From a bacterium (lineage in GTDB: Bacteria > Myxococcota_A > Bradymonadia > UBA7976 > UBA1532): DNA of 64,000 nt. The first letter of the stretch is position 1; each line of letters opens with the position of its first letter. Under the pieces are notes generated by a model. The model searched no databases. It was not told where the DNA came from and saw nothing but the letters and a program-made list of their open reading frames with translations. A program made the position numbers and the translations under genes. Positions 25,345 through 34,332 of this stretch are shown here, one piece after another. The stretch is taken from contig JAUHXC010000009.1 of the NCBI GenBank assembly GCA_030427205.1, positions 124,001 to 188,000 on the forward strand. The letters are read 5' to 3'.

Positions 25345-27549
25345 TCAGTCGACGCCGCAGGCCGGATCGGGCACGAGCCGCAGCATGAAGGCCCGCGTCT
25401 CGCCGGCCCCGCGCGCATCGACGGGCCATGCGTCGTCGGCCCAGGGCGGCACGGCGGTCGTCGGCAGCATCGCCCCGTCGTCGGCGCCGTCCCGCGGGCG
25501 CTGGTGGCCGACGACGAGCAGGTGCCCCGCGTCGGTGAAGGCCATGTCGGCCACGGTCATGTCGAGCCCGAGCCGTCCGTTGGCGTCGGCGGGCTCGGGG
25601 CCCAGCGCCGTGGCGTAGATCAAGGCGCTCAACCCGCGGTCGTAGATGCGCACGAAGCGGGCGCTGGGGTTCTCGAAGGGCGCAGTCGTCTGCTGCAAGG
25701 CGTCGGGGGTATTGCTCAGGCCGACGCCGATGCCGCCCACCGCGACCTGCCCGTCGGGGCCGACGGCCAGCGCCCCGGGATCGAGCAGGACCGGCTGCGG
25801 CACGCCCGCCGCGCGCCCCTCGTCGATGAAGCAGCGCAGGCGACCGACGCGCATCGCCGCGGGCGTCGGTGTGGCCGTGACCCGATAGATCCAGGTCGCC
25901 GCCAGCAGCCGGCCGTCGCGGGCATCGAGCCGGCCGAGCCAGCCCGCGGCGGAGCGGCCGCCCGGGGTGCCCGGCGCGCCTTGAAAGCCGGGCTGCCCGC
26001 CCGCCGGCGCGGTCCACAGGGGCAGCATGTCGTCGAGGCGGCCTTCGGCCATGACCACCACGCCCGCGCCCCGGGCCGGATCGCGGTCCAGGGCGATGCC
26101 GCGCACCGTCTGATCGTGCTCGGCCATGGTCGCGATGCCGCCGATCGCCTCGGGGCGCAGCCGCTGATACCAGCGCAGCTCGCCGGTGGGCTCCAGCGCC
26201 ATGACCGTCGCCACGGTGTGTGCATCCGGGCCCAGCTCGACGGCGGTATCGAAGCCGACGTAGGTGGCGCCGCTGTCGTCGCTGGCGACGCCGGTGGCGG
26301 CCACCGAGCGGCCGGCGATCGTCGACCAGCCGTGGGGGCCGGCGGGCGCGGGGCCCATCCCCTCTCCAGGCGTCGGATCGGGCGCGGGGCACAAGGCGTC
26401 GGCGAAGGCGTCGAGCGGCCAGCGCCCGATGCGTTCGCCGCCGTTGCCGTCGGGGACGAGGCCGGCGTAGACCTGCGCGCTCCGTGGATCGGGCTCGGCC
26501 GTGCGCAGCGCGCAGCGATCGCCGGCTTGCAGCGGCAGCTCGGACGCGGTGGCGTCCGCCGGCATGGCGCCGTACGCGTAGGGCGTCGCCGGTTCGGCCC
26601 GGGCGTGGTGCCGCAGCCCCGTCAGCGGGCGCGCGCGACCGTCGGCGGTGTACCAGCGGGCCGAGGAGCGGGCCGGGGCGTCGGGCGCGCCGTCGATCGC
26701 GACGAAGCCGGCGGGCAGCGCGGCGCCGGGTGGTTGATCCTGGTAGTCGCCGGCGGCCGGGATCACCGCCACCGACGGCTCGGCGGGTCCGTCGGCGAGC
26801 GCGTCGGGGTCGAGCGGGCCGATGACCGCATAGCCGGCCCGGTCGAGGGCGACGCCTTGCTGAACCGCACCCCGGCCATAGCGGGCGACGATGTACAGCG
26901 GGCGCCCCGGCGCGTCGCCCGGCGCGCGCCACAGATCGACGATGGGCCCGCTCGCGAAGCCGGCGAGCACGTAGGCCGCCCGGATCGTCTCCAACCGCGG
27001 CTCGAGGTGCAGCAGCAGCGGTTGCCCGTCGCCCCCCTGGTCGTCGAGCACCGCCGGCATGGGGATCTCGGCGGGCTCGAGGTCGACGCCGCGGGCGGCG
27101 AGCGCGTCGGTGAAGTCGGCGAGCGCGTCGACGGTGAGCGCGACGAGCACCGAGCCGTCGTCGAGGATCGCGATCGCGTCGGCGCGGCTCGCGGGCAGGT
27201 AGAGCGCCTGCTGGTCGCCGTGCGGGCAGGGCGCCGGGCAGATCACCGCGTCGGGCGGATCGGGCGCGGCGTCGACGATCGTGGCGTCGGGCGGCGCGCG
27301 GTCGGGCGCGGGCCGCGCGTCCAATGGCGCGACATCCGGGCGATTGGCCGGCTCGCCCGTATCGGCGATCGCGGCGTCGCCGGTGGGCGGGCCGCCGGGC
27401 AGGGGCACGTCGACGCAGCCGGCGCACAGCGTCACCGAGAGCAGCGTCACCGACAGCAGCGTCACCGACAGCAGTCCCGAGCAGAGCAGTGCGCGGGCTG
27501 CGGCCAGAGCCGGGGTGGGGCGGCGCGCGGCGGGGCGGGCGGCGCTCAC
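25345..27549 (-). CDS. Large lipoprotein with probable beta-propeller body
   Basis: The 734-residue predicted lipoprotein starts at a GTG that overlaps the stop of the GDPD gene (GTGA). The signal peptide h-region contains three copies of LSVTL from a 15-bp tandem repeat, then lipobox LCAGC. A Pro/Asp/Ala-rich linker (about 50-90) precedes the body. The body shows propeller-like strands: GWSTIAGRSVAATGVASDDSGATYVGF, ALAVGPDGQVAVGGIGVG, MAFTDAGHLLVVGHQR. Cysteines appear in pairs (CPAPCPHG near residue 95, a last one at PACGVD). I do not recognise a named family. Coupling to a phosphodiesterase gene suggests an envelope role. Confidence 0.82.
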   Translation of the reverse strand: MSAARPAARRPTPALAAARALLCSGLLSVTLLSVTLLSVTLCAGCVDVPLPGGPPTGDAAIADTGEPANRPDVAPLDARPAPDRAPPDATIVDAAPDPPDAVICPAPCPHGDQQALYLPASRADAIAILDDGSVLVALTVDALADFTDALAARGVDLEPAEIPMPAVLDDQGGDGQPLLLHLEPRLETIRAAYVLAGFASGPIVDLWRAPGDAPGRPLYIVARYGRGAVQQGVALDRAGYAVIGPLDPDALADGPAEPSVAVIPAAGDYQDQPPGAALPAGFVAIDGAPDAPARSSARWYTADGRARPLTGLRHHARAEPATPYAYGAMPADATASELPLQAGDRCALRTAEPDPRSAQVYAGLVPDGNGGERIGRWPLDAFADALCPAPDPTPGEGMGPAPAGPHGWSTIAGRSVAATGVASDDSGATYVGFDTAVELGPDAHTVATVMALEPTGELRWYQRLRPEAIGGIATMAEHDQTVRGIALDRDPARGAGVVVMAEGRLDDMLPLWTAPAGGQPGFQGAPGTPGGRSAAGWLGRLDARDGRLLAATWIYRVTATPTPAAMRVGRLRCFIDEGRAAGVPQPVLLDPGALAVGPDGQVAVGGIGVGLSNTPDALQQTTAPFENPSARFVRIYDRGLSALIYATALGPEPADANGRLGLDMTVADMAFTDAGHLLVVGHQRPRDGADDGAMLPTTAVPPWADDAWPVDARGAGETRAFMLRLVPDPACGVD
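27428..27472 (-). repeat. Three 15-bp tandem repeats in a signal peptide core
   Basis: Units AGCGTCACCGAGAGC, AGCGTCACCGACAGC and AGCGTCACCGACAGC (plus-strand reading) lengthen the hydrophobic core of the lipoprotein signal peptide by LSVTL steps and keep the frame. Confidence 0.92.
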
Positions 27550-28448
27550 GGCGCGCGTCGGGTCCAGGCGTCGAGCACCCGATCGGGGGTATTGCTGATG
27601 ATCCCGTCGACCCCCGCCGCGAGCCAACGGTCGATCTCCGCCGGCGCGTCGACGGTCCAGACCATGACCCGGTAGCCCTGGCCCTTCAGCCAGCGCAGCC
27701 AGTCGTCGGTGAGCAGGTCGGCGGCCGGCATGATCACGTCGGGCTGCGACTCGCCGTTGAGCAGCAGGTTGATGAGCGCGCGCTTCTCGTGCCAGGCGAG
27801 GTCGGACTTCTCGAACGTGGCCACCAGCTGCCCGCGGGCGATGGCCGGCTCGATCCGCCGCACATGCCCCAGCAGGAACGGATCGAACGAGCTGACGAGC
27901 ACCTCGTCGACCAGCCCGTGCCGGCGGATCGCGGCCACCACCGCCTCGGCGAGCTCGGCCTTCCGGTCGGTCGTCTTCAACTCGATGTCGATGAGCACCT
28001 CGCCGCCGAAGCGCTCGAGGACCCGATCCAGCGTCGGGATGGGCTCCCCGGCGAACGCGGGATCGAACCAGGCGCCGGCGTCGAGGGTGCGCAGGGTGTC
28101 GTATGGGGTCTCGTCGACGCGCCCGCGGCCGGTCGTGGTGCGCTCGAGGGTCTCGTCGTGCAGCACGACGACCTCGCCGCTGGCGCACAGGTGCACGTCC
28201 AGCTCGAAAGGCAGGCCGAGGGCCGCCGCCCGCTCGAAGGCCTTGAGCGTATTCTCCGGGGCCGCCGCCGACCAGCCGCGGTGGGCGACGATCAGCGGGC
28301 CGTCGGGGTCGAAGAGCTGCGGCAGCGCGCGCGGGCTGTGGGCGGCGAAGTGGTACAGCGGCGCCCATTGCAGCGCGGCCAGCGCGGCGGCGGCGAGGCC
28401 GAGCAGCAGGCCGAGCGCGATCAGCGAGCGGCGGACGAGGCGAGACAC
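27546..28448 (-). CDS. Glycerophosphodiester phosphodiesterase, membrane-anchored
   Basis: The GDPD-family protein has 300 residues from the GTG at 28448: an N-terminal membrane helix (RRSLIALGLLLGLAAAALAAL) followed by the TIM-barrel domain. Catalytic signature: AHRGWS (His56, Arg57), PENT (Glu65), ELDVH (Glu82, Asp84) and LHDET (His97, Asp98), then IDIELK. The family hydrolyses glycerophosphodiesters to glycerol-3-phosphate and an alcohol. GGGAGG lies 4 bp before the GTG; an ATG at 28484 in the same frame has no clear ribosome site but cannot be excluded. Stop and next start overlap by 4 bp. Confidence 0.92.
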   Translation of the reverse strand: MSRLVRRSLIALGLLLGLAAAALAALQWAPLYHFAAHSPRALPQLFDPDGPLIVAHRGWSAAAPENTLKAFERAAALGLPFELDVHLCASGEVVVLHDETLERTTTGRGRVDETPYDTLRTLDAGAWFDPAFAGEPIPTLDRVLERFGGEVLIDIELKTTDRKAELAEAVVAAIRRHGLVDEVLVSSFDPFLLGHVRRIEPAIARGQLVATFEKSDLAWHEKRALINLLLNGESQPDVIMPAADLLTDDWLRWLKGQGYRVMVWTVDAPAEIDRWLAAGVDGIISNTPDRVLDAWTRRAP

Positions 28449-28521
28449 AAGACCTCCCAGGGGATATCGCCCGATGGGTACCATACCGGTCGCCGCCGGG
28501 GGAGGGCGGCGGCGCGGCGGA

Positions 28522-31500
28522 TCAGGCGCCTTCCCAGATGACCTCGGTGTCGTGGCGCCGGGCGCGGCCGTCGACGATGAGCTGGCCGAGGGCGCTCTCC
28601 CAGGGGGCCGACAGGGTGGGCTGGCCCTCGCTGCGCGGCAGGCCCAGTCGGCCGGCGGCGGCGCGGATGAGGCGGTCTTCCTCCATGACCCGGGCCCGGC
28701 GCAGGGTATCGAGCAGCGCGGCCTCCATCTCGCCGGGCGGGATCTGCCGGCTGGCGCGCTCTCCGCGGGTCAGCGCCTGGCGGTTGCGCGGGGTCGGTCG
28801 GCCGCCGCCGCGCAGGGTGATGAAAGGCCCGTCGCGGCGCAGGGCCCCGCTCTCGGTGAGGCGCTGCACGACGCGGCGCAGGCCGTCGAGCAGCTTCTGG
28901 TCGCAGCGGGGGGCGCCGCCGCACGCGGTGACCCGGCGGGCGAGGGTATACAGGCTCAGCGGCGCCTCGTGGCGGGCGATGGCCAGCACGAGCGCGTCGG
29001 CGTCCGACGGGCGCGCCTCGAGCAGCTCGCCGCCGATCTCGTCGCTCCACGGATCATAGGCGGTGAACGGCGGCAGCTCGACGTCTTCGTCGGGGCGCGG
29101 CACGGCGCCGGGAGAGCGCTCGACCTCGGGAAGCGGGTCGTTCTCGGCGGGCTCGGGCTCGCCTTCGCCGGCCAGCGCCAGCGCCGACTCGACGCGGGCC
29201 AGCGCGGCGGTCGGATCGCGATGCCACGCGGCGGCCCAGACCCGATGCATGTGCCAGCCGAGCCCGGCCAGCACCGACGGCCGCAGGCGGATGCGATCCC
29301 GCGTGCGCCGGGCGCCGAGCGCGCCGTCGCAGTCGATGCCGAGCAGATAGCGCTGCGGCTGATCGGGGTCGACGATGGCCAGCGGCACGGCGCAGCCTCG
29401 TCCGTCGCCCGCCGTCTGCCCGATCCGGCGGTGCACCGTGTGGCCGCGGGCTTCGAGGCAGGCGGCGAGGGCGTCCTCGAACGGGGCGTCGACCGTCGCC
29501 CGCGGCGGGGCGGTGCTCAGGTGGCCGTCGCGGGCGTACTCGAGGAAGGTGCGCAGCGCGGCGACGCCTTTCGACGCGGTGCGCGAGAGGTCGATCTCTT
29601 CGGGCGCGAGGTTGGTGAAGACGACGCATCGGCGGCGGGCGCGGGTGATGAGCACGTTGAGCCGCCGCTCGCCGCCGTCGAGGTTGAGCGGGCCGAACTG
29701 CGCCCGCACGCGGCCGTCGGCGGTCTTGCCATAACCCACCGAGATGAGGACGACGTCGCGCTCGTCGCCCTGCACGTTCTCGAGGTTCTTGACGAAGAAC
29801 GGCTCGTGCACGTGCGCTGCGAAGAAGGCCTCGCCTTCGATGACCGTGCGCCGACGGCGCTCCACGGCCTGCTGAATCGCCTGCATCTGGGCGGTGCTGA
29901 AGGCGACGACGCCCAAGGTCTGCTCGGGGCGCTCGACCGCGTGGCGCAGCACCGCCTCGGCCACCGCGTCGGCTTCGATCGGGTTGGTTCGGCTCTCGCC
30001 GCGCTCGTAGATCGCGTCGGGCAGATGGCGCAGCGCGAGGCCCAGATCGCCGTCGGCCTGCGGGTCGCGCACCGGGCTGGGGAAGAGGGTCAACCGATCG
30101 CCATAGAACAGGTGGTTGCTCACCGCGACCAGCGAGGGGTGTCGGCTGCGGTAGTGCCAGCGCAGCATGCACGGCGTCGCGCCGGCGGCGACGAAGAGCC
30201 CCAAGACGCTCTCGAGGTCGGCGGTGACGTTGTCGTCGCCGTCGAGCAGGTCGCCGCTGTCGAGCAGGCGCTCGAAGAAGCGCGTCGGCGGCATCTGCTT
30301 GCTGTCGCCGACGACGACGGCGCGCTTCGCCCGCGCGAGGGCGCCGAGGGCGTCGACCGGGCGCACCTGGCTCGCCTCGTCGAAGATGACCAGGTCGAAG
30401 CGCGGCCCCTCGGGGGCCAGGTAGGCGGCCACCGACATCGGGCTCATCAAGAAGACCGGCTTGATGCGCTGCACCGCCTCCCCGGCCTCGACGAAGAGAC
30501 GCCTCAGCGGCAGGTGGCGGGTCTTCTTCTCCATCTCGCGGCGCAGGCGGGCCAGCCCGGCGATGGGGTCGTCCCGCCGGGGCAGGCGGGCGTGGTGGGT
30601 GGCGGCGACCCGGGCGCGATCGTGGCCGAAGCGCCCGCGATCGAGCGCGGAGAAGCGCTCGACGGCGTGCAGGTGGCGCACGCGATCGAAGTCGGCGAAG
30701 GCGGCGCGCTCGGCCCGGGCCGTCTCGAGGATGCCGCCGTACCAGGCGGCGTCGAAGGCGTCGACGAGCCGTTCGCCGGCGGCTGGCCAGCGCTCTCCGA
30801 GGGCGACGACGTCGTCGAGGCCCTCGGCGCGGGCCTGCTCGGCGAGCCGGTTGTAGCGGCAAAGGTCGGGCAGCCGCGGCAGGTGCGCGCGCCAGCGGCG
30901 CAGCAGGTCGAGCATCGCGCCGTAGGGCAGCTCGGCGAGCGGGGCGCCGTGCCATACGAGCTCGGTGTCCAGCGCGGCGATCACGTCGATGCGGCGCGCC
31001 TCGGCCGCCGTGCAGCGGGCGCTCGCGTCGCGTACTCGATCGGCCTCCCAGCCGCGGCCCAGGCGGGCGCGCAGCACCATGGGCCACTCGCCGTCATCGA
31101 TGCGCCCGTGCACCTCGGTCAGCCAGTCGAAGACCGACCGCAGCGCGTCGGCGTCGGGGTGACGCTCGGTCCAGCGGGTCTTGAAGAGCGAGGCGGGGAT
31201 CGGCGCCAGCGCCGCCAGCTCGGCCAGCGCCCCGCGGCCGTCGATCACCGCGGTCAAAGCCTCGATCCAGCGGTCGACGTCGGCCGGCAGTTCGTCGGCG
31301 TGCAGCATCGCCGCCGTCGCCTTCGCCGCGCGCCAGCGGCCGGAGAACCAGCGCCACCAGCGATCGCCGAGGGCCTTGATGCCGCCGCGGGCTTCGATGA
31401 CCGCCGGGGTGCTCGCCAGCAGATCTTCGGGCCATGCCTCGTCGAGCAGCACGCCTTGCCACGGGCCGCGAATGGCGTTGACCCGATCGGCGGCCTCGAG

Positions 31501-33192
31501 GGCGTCCTGCAGCGTCGCCCGCTCCCGGTGCCAGCGCCCGTCGGCGGCGTCGGCGCCGGTCACGTCGGGCGCGCGGGCCAGCATGCGCCCGATGGCCCGG
31601 ATCCGATCGGCGGCCTGCGGGGTCTCGGGCACGTCGAGGCCCAGCGCCTCGGCCAGGGCCCGGTGGGCGCCCATCGCCTCGCGGATGGCGTCCTCGGTGG
31701 CTTCGAGGCGTCGGGCCACCGTCTCCGACTCGACCGGGGTCAGCCGCGTCCGGCGACTGCCGGCGAAGGGGTGCTTCGAAGGCGGCCCCAGATCGGCGAT
31801 GCGCGCCTGCAGCTCGGCGACGCGCTCCCGATGGCGGATGTGGTCCGCCCGCGTCCAGCGCGCCATGCTGGAGAAGGGCAGGGGCGGCGGCGCCTGACGG
31901 TCGGCGATGGCGGCGAGGCGCCCGACCGCGTCGACCGGCGTGATGCCCGCCGGGTTGATCGGGCGGGTCATCGCCTGGTGGTGCCCCTCGAGTCGGCCGG
32001 TGACGGCCATCAGCGCGGCCCGCTCGGCGTCGGCGTCCGGCGGCACGACCGGCGGGCCCAGATCGAGGGTGCGCCGCAGCTCGGCGAGCACCGCTTTCTT
32101 GCGCGTCTTGCGGCTGTGCAGCTCGAGGCACGCCGCGCCGAGGCCGACCTGCTCGAGCCGGCGATGCACGACGTCGAGCGCGGCCATCTTCTCGGCGACG
32201 AACAAGACCCGCTCACCGCGGGCGACGGCCTGGGCGATGAGGTTGGTGATCGTCTGCGACTTGCCGGTGCCCGGTGGCCCCTGGATGACGACGTCCCGCC
32301 CGCCGGAGACGAGCTGCAGCGCGGCCGATTGTGAGGTGTCGGCGTCGACGACCTCGACCGGATGCATCATCTCGGCGGTGCGCTCGATCTCGGGCGCGTC
32401 GTCGCCGTCGGCGAAGCCCGCGCCGAGCACCGCGCGCACCACCCGGTGCTCGTGCGGCGCCTGGCCGGCGGGCCAGCCCTCGGGATCGAGGTCGCGGTAC
32501 AGCAGGAAGCGCTTGGAGTCGAAGAGCGAGAGCACCACCTCGTCGCGGGCCAGCCGCCACTGCGGCCGATCGGCGAGGCGGGCTTCGAGGTCGTCGAAGA
32601 AGGCGGCCGGGTCGAAGCCGTCGTCGACCTCGGGCTGCGGCAGCTCGAAGCCGTGCTCGACGCGCAGCAGCGCCGCGAGCGAGAGGTTGCCGCCGATGTC
32701 CTCCTCGCTGTGGCGCACGGTGTAGCGACAGCGGGCGTTGGTCCGCTCGAGCATCGCGGGGACCATCAGCAGGGGCGAGCGCAGCTCGATGTCGCCGTGG
32801 CGCCAGTGCAGCATGCCGAGTGCGAGGGCCAGCGCGTTGTGTCCCTGCTCTTCGACCAGCGTGCGGGCCGCGTGTGCGGTGTTCACCAGCCGCCGCTGCA
32901 GGGCGGTCGAGCCGTATCCGGTCTGCAAGTGGGCGTCGACGTGGCGTCCGGGGGCGCCGGCGCGGGTGGGCTGCGCCAGCGGATCACCGGGTCGCTCGGC
33001 GGTGGGCAGGAAGTCCATCGCCCGGCCCTGCGCGACGAGGATCCGCCAGACCTCGGCCGCCTTCTCGTCGATGATCTCTACGCCACGCGCGCGCGCAATC
33101 CGCAGACGAACCAGAGGGTTGGCCAGCCCCGGGTCGAGCAGCTCGGCCCGCGCGGCGGCGACGGCGATGGCGATGGGGTCGGCGCTCTCCAC
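28522..33192 (-). CDS. DUF4011-type SF1 helicase with C-terminal Vsr/MTES_1575-like nuclease
   Basis: The 1556-residue protein opens with a DUF4011-like domain (NPLVRLRIARARGVEII onward). An SF1 helicase core split by a long helical insert follows: Walker A GPPGTGKS with Lys311, Walker B IFDEAS near 938, VVGDSKQMPP, YRSRHPSL, and LNVLITRARRR of motif VI. A Vsr/PD-(D/E)XK-like domain lies at about 1230-1335 (APFEDALAACLEARG ... LLGIDCDGA ... RDRIR), then a winged-helix-like tail. This order (helicase, REase_MTES_1575, DUF3320-like) is known from large bacterial helicases, some found near defence genes. No such neighbours are here. The GTG start has only a weak ribosome site. Confidence 0.88.
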   Translation of the reverse strand: MESADPIAIAVAAARAELLDPGLANPLVRLRIARARGVEIIDEKAAEVWRILVAQGRAMDFLPTAERPGDPLAQPTRAGAPGRHVDAHLQTGYGSTALQRRLVNTAHAARTLVEEQGHNALALALGMLHWRHGDIELRSPLLMVPAMLERTNARCRYTVRHSEEDIGGNLSLAALLRVEHGFELPQPEVDDGFDPAAFFDDLEARLADRPQWRLARDEVVLSLFDSKRFLLYRDLDPEGWPAGQAPHEHRVVRAVLGAGFADGDDAPEIERTAEMMHPVEVVDADTSQSAALQLVSGGRDVVIQGPPGTGKSQTITNLIAQAVARGERVLFVAEKMAALDVVHRRLEQVGLGAACLELHSRKTRKKAVLAELRRTLDLGPPVVPPDADAERAALMAVTGRLEGHHQAMTRPINPAGITPVDAVGRLAAIADRQAPPPLPFSSMARWTRADHIRHRERVAELQARIADLGPPSKHPFAGSRRTRLTPVESETVARRLEATEDAIREAMGAHRALAEALGLDVPETPQAADRIRAIGRMLARAPDVTGADAADGRWHRERATLQDALEAADRVNAIRGPWQGVLLDEAWPEDLLASTPAVIEARGGIKALGDRWWRWFSGRWRAAKATAAMLHADELPADVDRWIEALTAVIDGRGALAELAALAPIPASLFKTRWTERHPDADALRSVFDWLTEVHGRIDDGEWPMVLRARLGRGWEADRVRDASARCTAAEARRIDVIAALDTELVWHGAPLAELPYGAMLDLLRRWRAHLPRLPDLCRYNRLAEQARAEGLDDVVALGERWPAAGERLVDAFDAAWYGGILETARAERAAFADFDRVRHLHAVERFSALDRGRFGHDRARVAATHHARLPRRDDPIAGLARLRREMEKKTRHLPLRRLFVEAGEAVQRIKPVFLMSPMSVAAYLAPEGPRFDLVIFDEASQVRPVDALGALARAKRAVVVGDSKQMPPTRFFERLLDSGDLLDGDDNVTADLESVLGLFVAAGATPCMLRWHYRSRHPSLVAVSNHLFYGDRLTLFPSPVRDPQADGDLGLALRHLPDAIYERGESRTNPIEADAVAEAVLRHAVERPEQTLGVVAFSTAQMQAIQQAVERRRRTVIEGEAFFAAHVHEPFFVKNLENVQGDERDVVLISVGYGKTADGRVRAQFGPLNLDGGERRLNVLITRARRRCVVFTNLAPEEIDLSRTASKGVAALRTFLEYARDGHLSTAPPRATVDAPFEDALAACLEARGHTVHRRIGQTAGDGRGCAVPLAIVDPDQPQRYLLGIDCDGALGARRTRDRIRLRPSVLAGLGWHMHRVWAAAWHRDPTAALARVESALALAGEGEPEPAENDPLPEVERSPGAVPRPDEDVELPPFTAYDPWSDEIGGELLEARPSDADALVLAIARHEAPLSLYTLARRVTACGGAPRCDQKLLDGLRRVVQRLTESGALRRDGPFITLRGGGRPTPRNRQALTRGERASRQIPPGEMEAALLDTLRRARVMEEDRLIRAAAGRLGLPRSEGQPTLSAPWESALGQLIVDGRARRHDTEVIWEGA

Positions 33193-33317
33193 CCCTCGGA
33201 GTGTGGATCCCGGGCAACCGCATGCGCAAGCGCGCTGTCACCGACTGTGACGCGCCGCGGCGTTGCGGAGACGCCGGATCAGCGGGTGGCTGGCGGGCGA
33301 GCAGCGGGAGCGATACA
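33193..33317. promoter_or_regulatory. Divergent spacer between helicase and HAD genes
   Basis: This 125-bp spacer must hold the promoters of the leftward helicase gene and the rightward phosphatase gene. No convincing hexamers are visible. GGGAG at 33306-33310 is the ribosome site of the phosphatase gene. Confidence 0.35.
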
Positions 33318-34121
33318 GTGCGGCTCATGCGCGCGCCGGTCATCTTCCTCGACCTCGACGGCACCATCATCGGACCGCCGGGAGACGTGCATCCGGTGGC
33401 CTGGAAGGCTCTGGATGCCGCCCGCGAGCAGGGCCGGGCCCTGTGCGTCTGCACCGGTCGGCCCTCGGGCGGGCTCGCCAGCCGCATCGCCCGCCGGCTC
33501 GGCCCTTCGCTGCCCCACATCTTCCACGGCGGGGCGGTCATCCTCGACGGCGATGACGGTGTATCCCGCGCCGAGGCGATGCCCCGGTCGGCGCTCGAGG
33601 CCATGGTCGAGCGCGCCCGCCGCGAGGCCCTGACCCTCGAGCTGTACACGGCCGACTGCATCTGGGTCGACGCGGTCACCCCGGTGCACGCGCGCCATCT
33701 CTCGCTGCTCGATCTCGACGGCCGGGTGGGCGATCTGCTCGCGCTGATCGAAGAGGCCGAGATCGTCAAGGCGCAGTGGATCGTCTACGACGCCGCGCTC
33801 GCCCACGACCTCGCGGAGTGTGTGCCCGACGACTGCTTCGCGGCCCGGGGCGACAGCCAGGCGATGTCCAAGGCCCGCTTCGTGACGATCACCCGCCAGG
33901 GCATCGACAAGGGCGCCGCGGTGCGCCACGTCGCGGGGATCCTCGGGGCCGATCCCCGGGATTGCGCCGCGGTCGGCGACAGCACCGGCGACGTGCCGAT
34001 GCTCGACGCGGTCGGCCGGCCCTTCGTCACCGCCGACGCGCCGGCCGCCCTGCAAGCGCGCTACCCGGTCGTGCCCTCCGTCCGTGAGCATGGAATTCTA
34101 CAGGTGCTCAGCAACGTCTGA
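33318..34121 (+). CDS. HAD superfamily phosphatase, Cof-like (class IIB)
   Basis: The 267-residue haloacid-dehalogenase hydrolase has all four motifs: FLDLDGTI (nucleophile and acid Asp pair), VCTGRP, the Lys in a GIDKGAAVRHV segment, and AVGDSTGDVPML (Mg2+ Asp residues). The cap between motifs II and III is of the alpha/beta C2 type, as in Cof-like sugar-phosphate phosphatases. The GTG at 33318 is favoured by GGGAG 7 bp upstream; the ATG at 33327 is the alternative. Substrate unknown. Confidence 0.9.
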   Translation: MRLMRAPVIFLDLDGTIIGPPGDVHPVAWKALDAAREQGRALCVCTGRPSGGLASRIARRLGPSLPHIFHGGAVILDGDDGVSRAEAMPRSALEAMVERARREALTLELYTADCIWVDAVTPVHARHLSLLDLDGRVGDLLALIEEAEIVKAQWIVYDAALAHDLAECVPDDCFAARGDSQAMSKARFVTITRQGIDKGAAVRHVAGILGADPRDCAAVGDSTGDVPMLDAVGRPFVTADAPAALQARYPVVPSVREHGILQVLSNV

Positions 34122-34332
34122 CACGCTCCTGCCCGTAGCCCGGCCCCCGCGTGCGGCCGCGCGATCCGCTGGATCGCCGATGACCGTGGCGCCCCACGAC
34201 GGGACGAATCGACCACTTTCGAGACAATCGGTCCGTTGAATCCGATCCCGTTTTGGTGGTTCACTGCCAGCGGAATTGCACCCGTCGGCCCGCTCGGGCC
34301 GGCCTGATGATACGTCCGGGGGGAGAACGATC
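34122..34332 (+). promoter_or_regulatory. Leader and probable promoter of the giant lipoprotein gene
   Basis: This 211-bp intergenic stretch has a lower-GC core (about 34195-34265, including CACTTTCGAGACAATCGG and CCGTTTTGGTGG) and a perfect hairpin CGGCCC-GCTC-GGGCCG at 34287-34302, then GGGGGGAG before the GTG. It probably carries the promoter and 5' leader of the 9.4-kb gene. Exact promoter elements are not clear. Confidence 0.4.

Noticed and set aside
27709..32334. A 1541-codon plus-strand frame opposite the helicase and GDPD genes
   Set aside because: It runs across two real genes in the opposite direction and contains no family motif, whereas the minus frames contain Walker and GDPD motifs.
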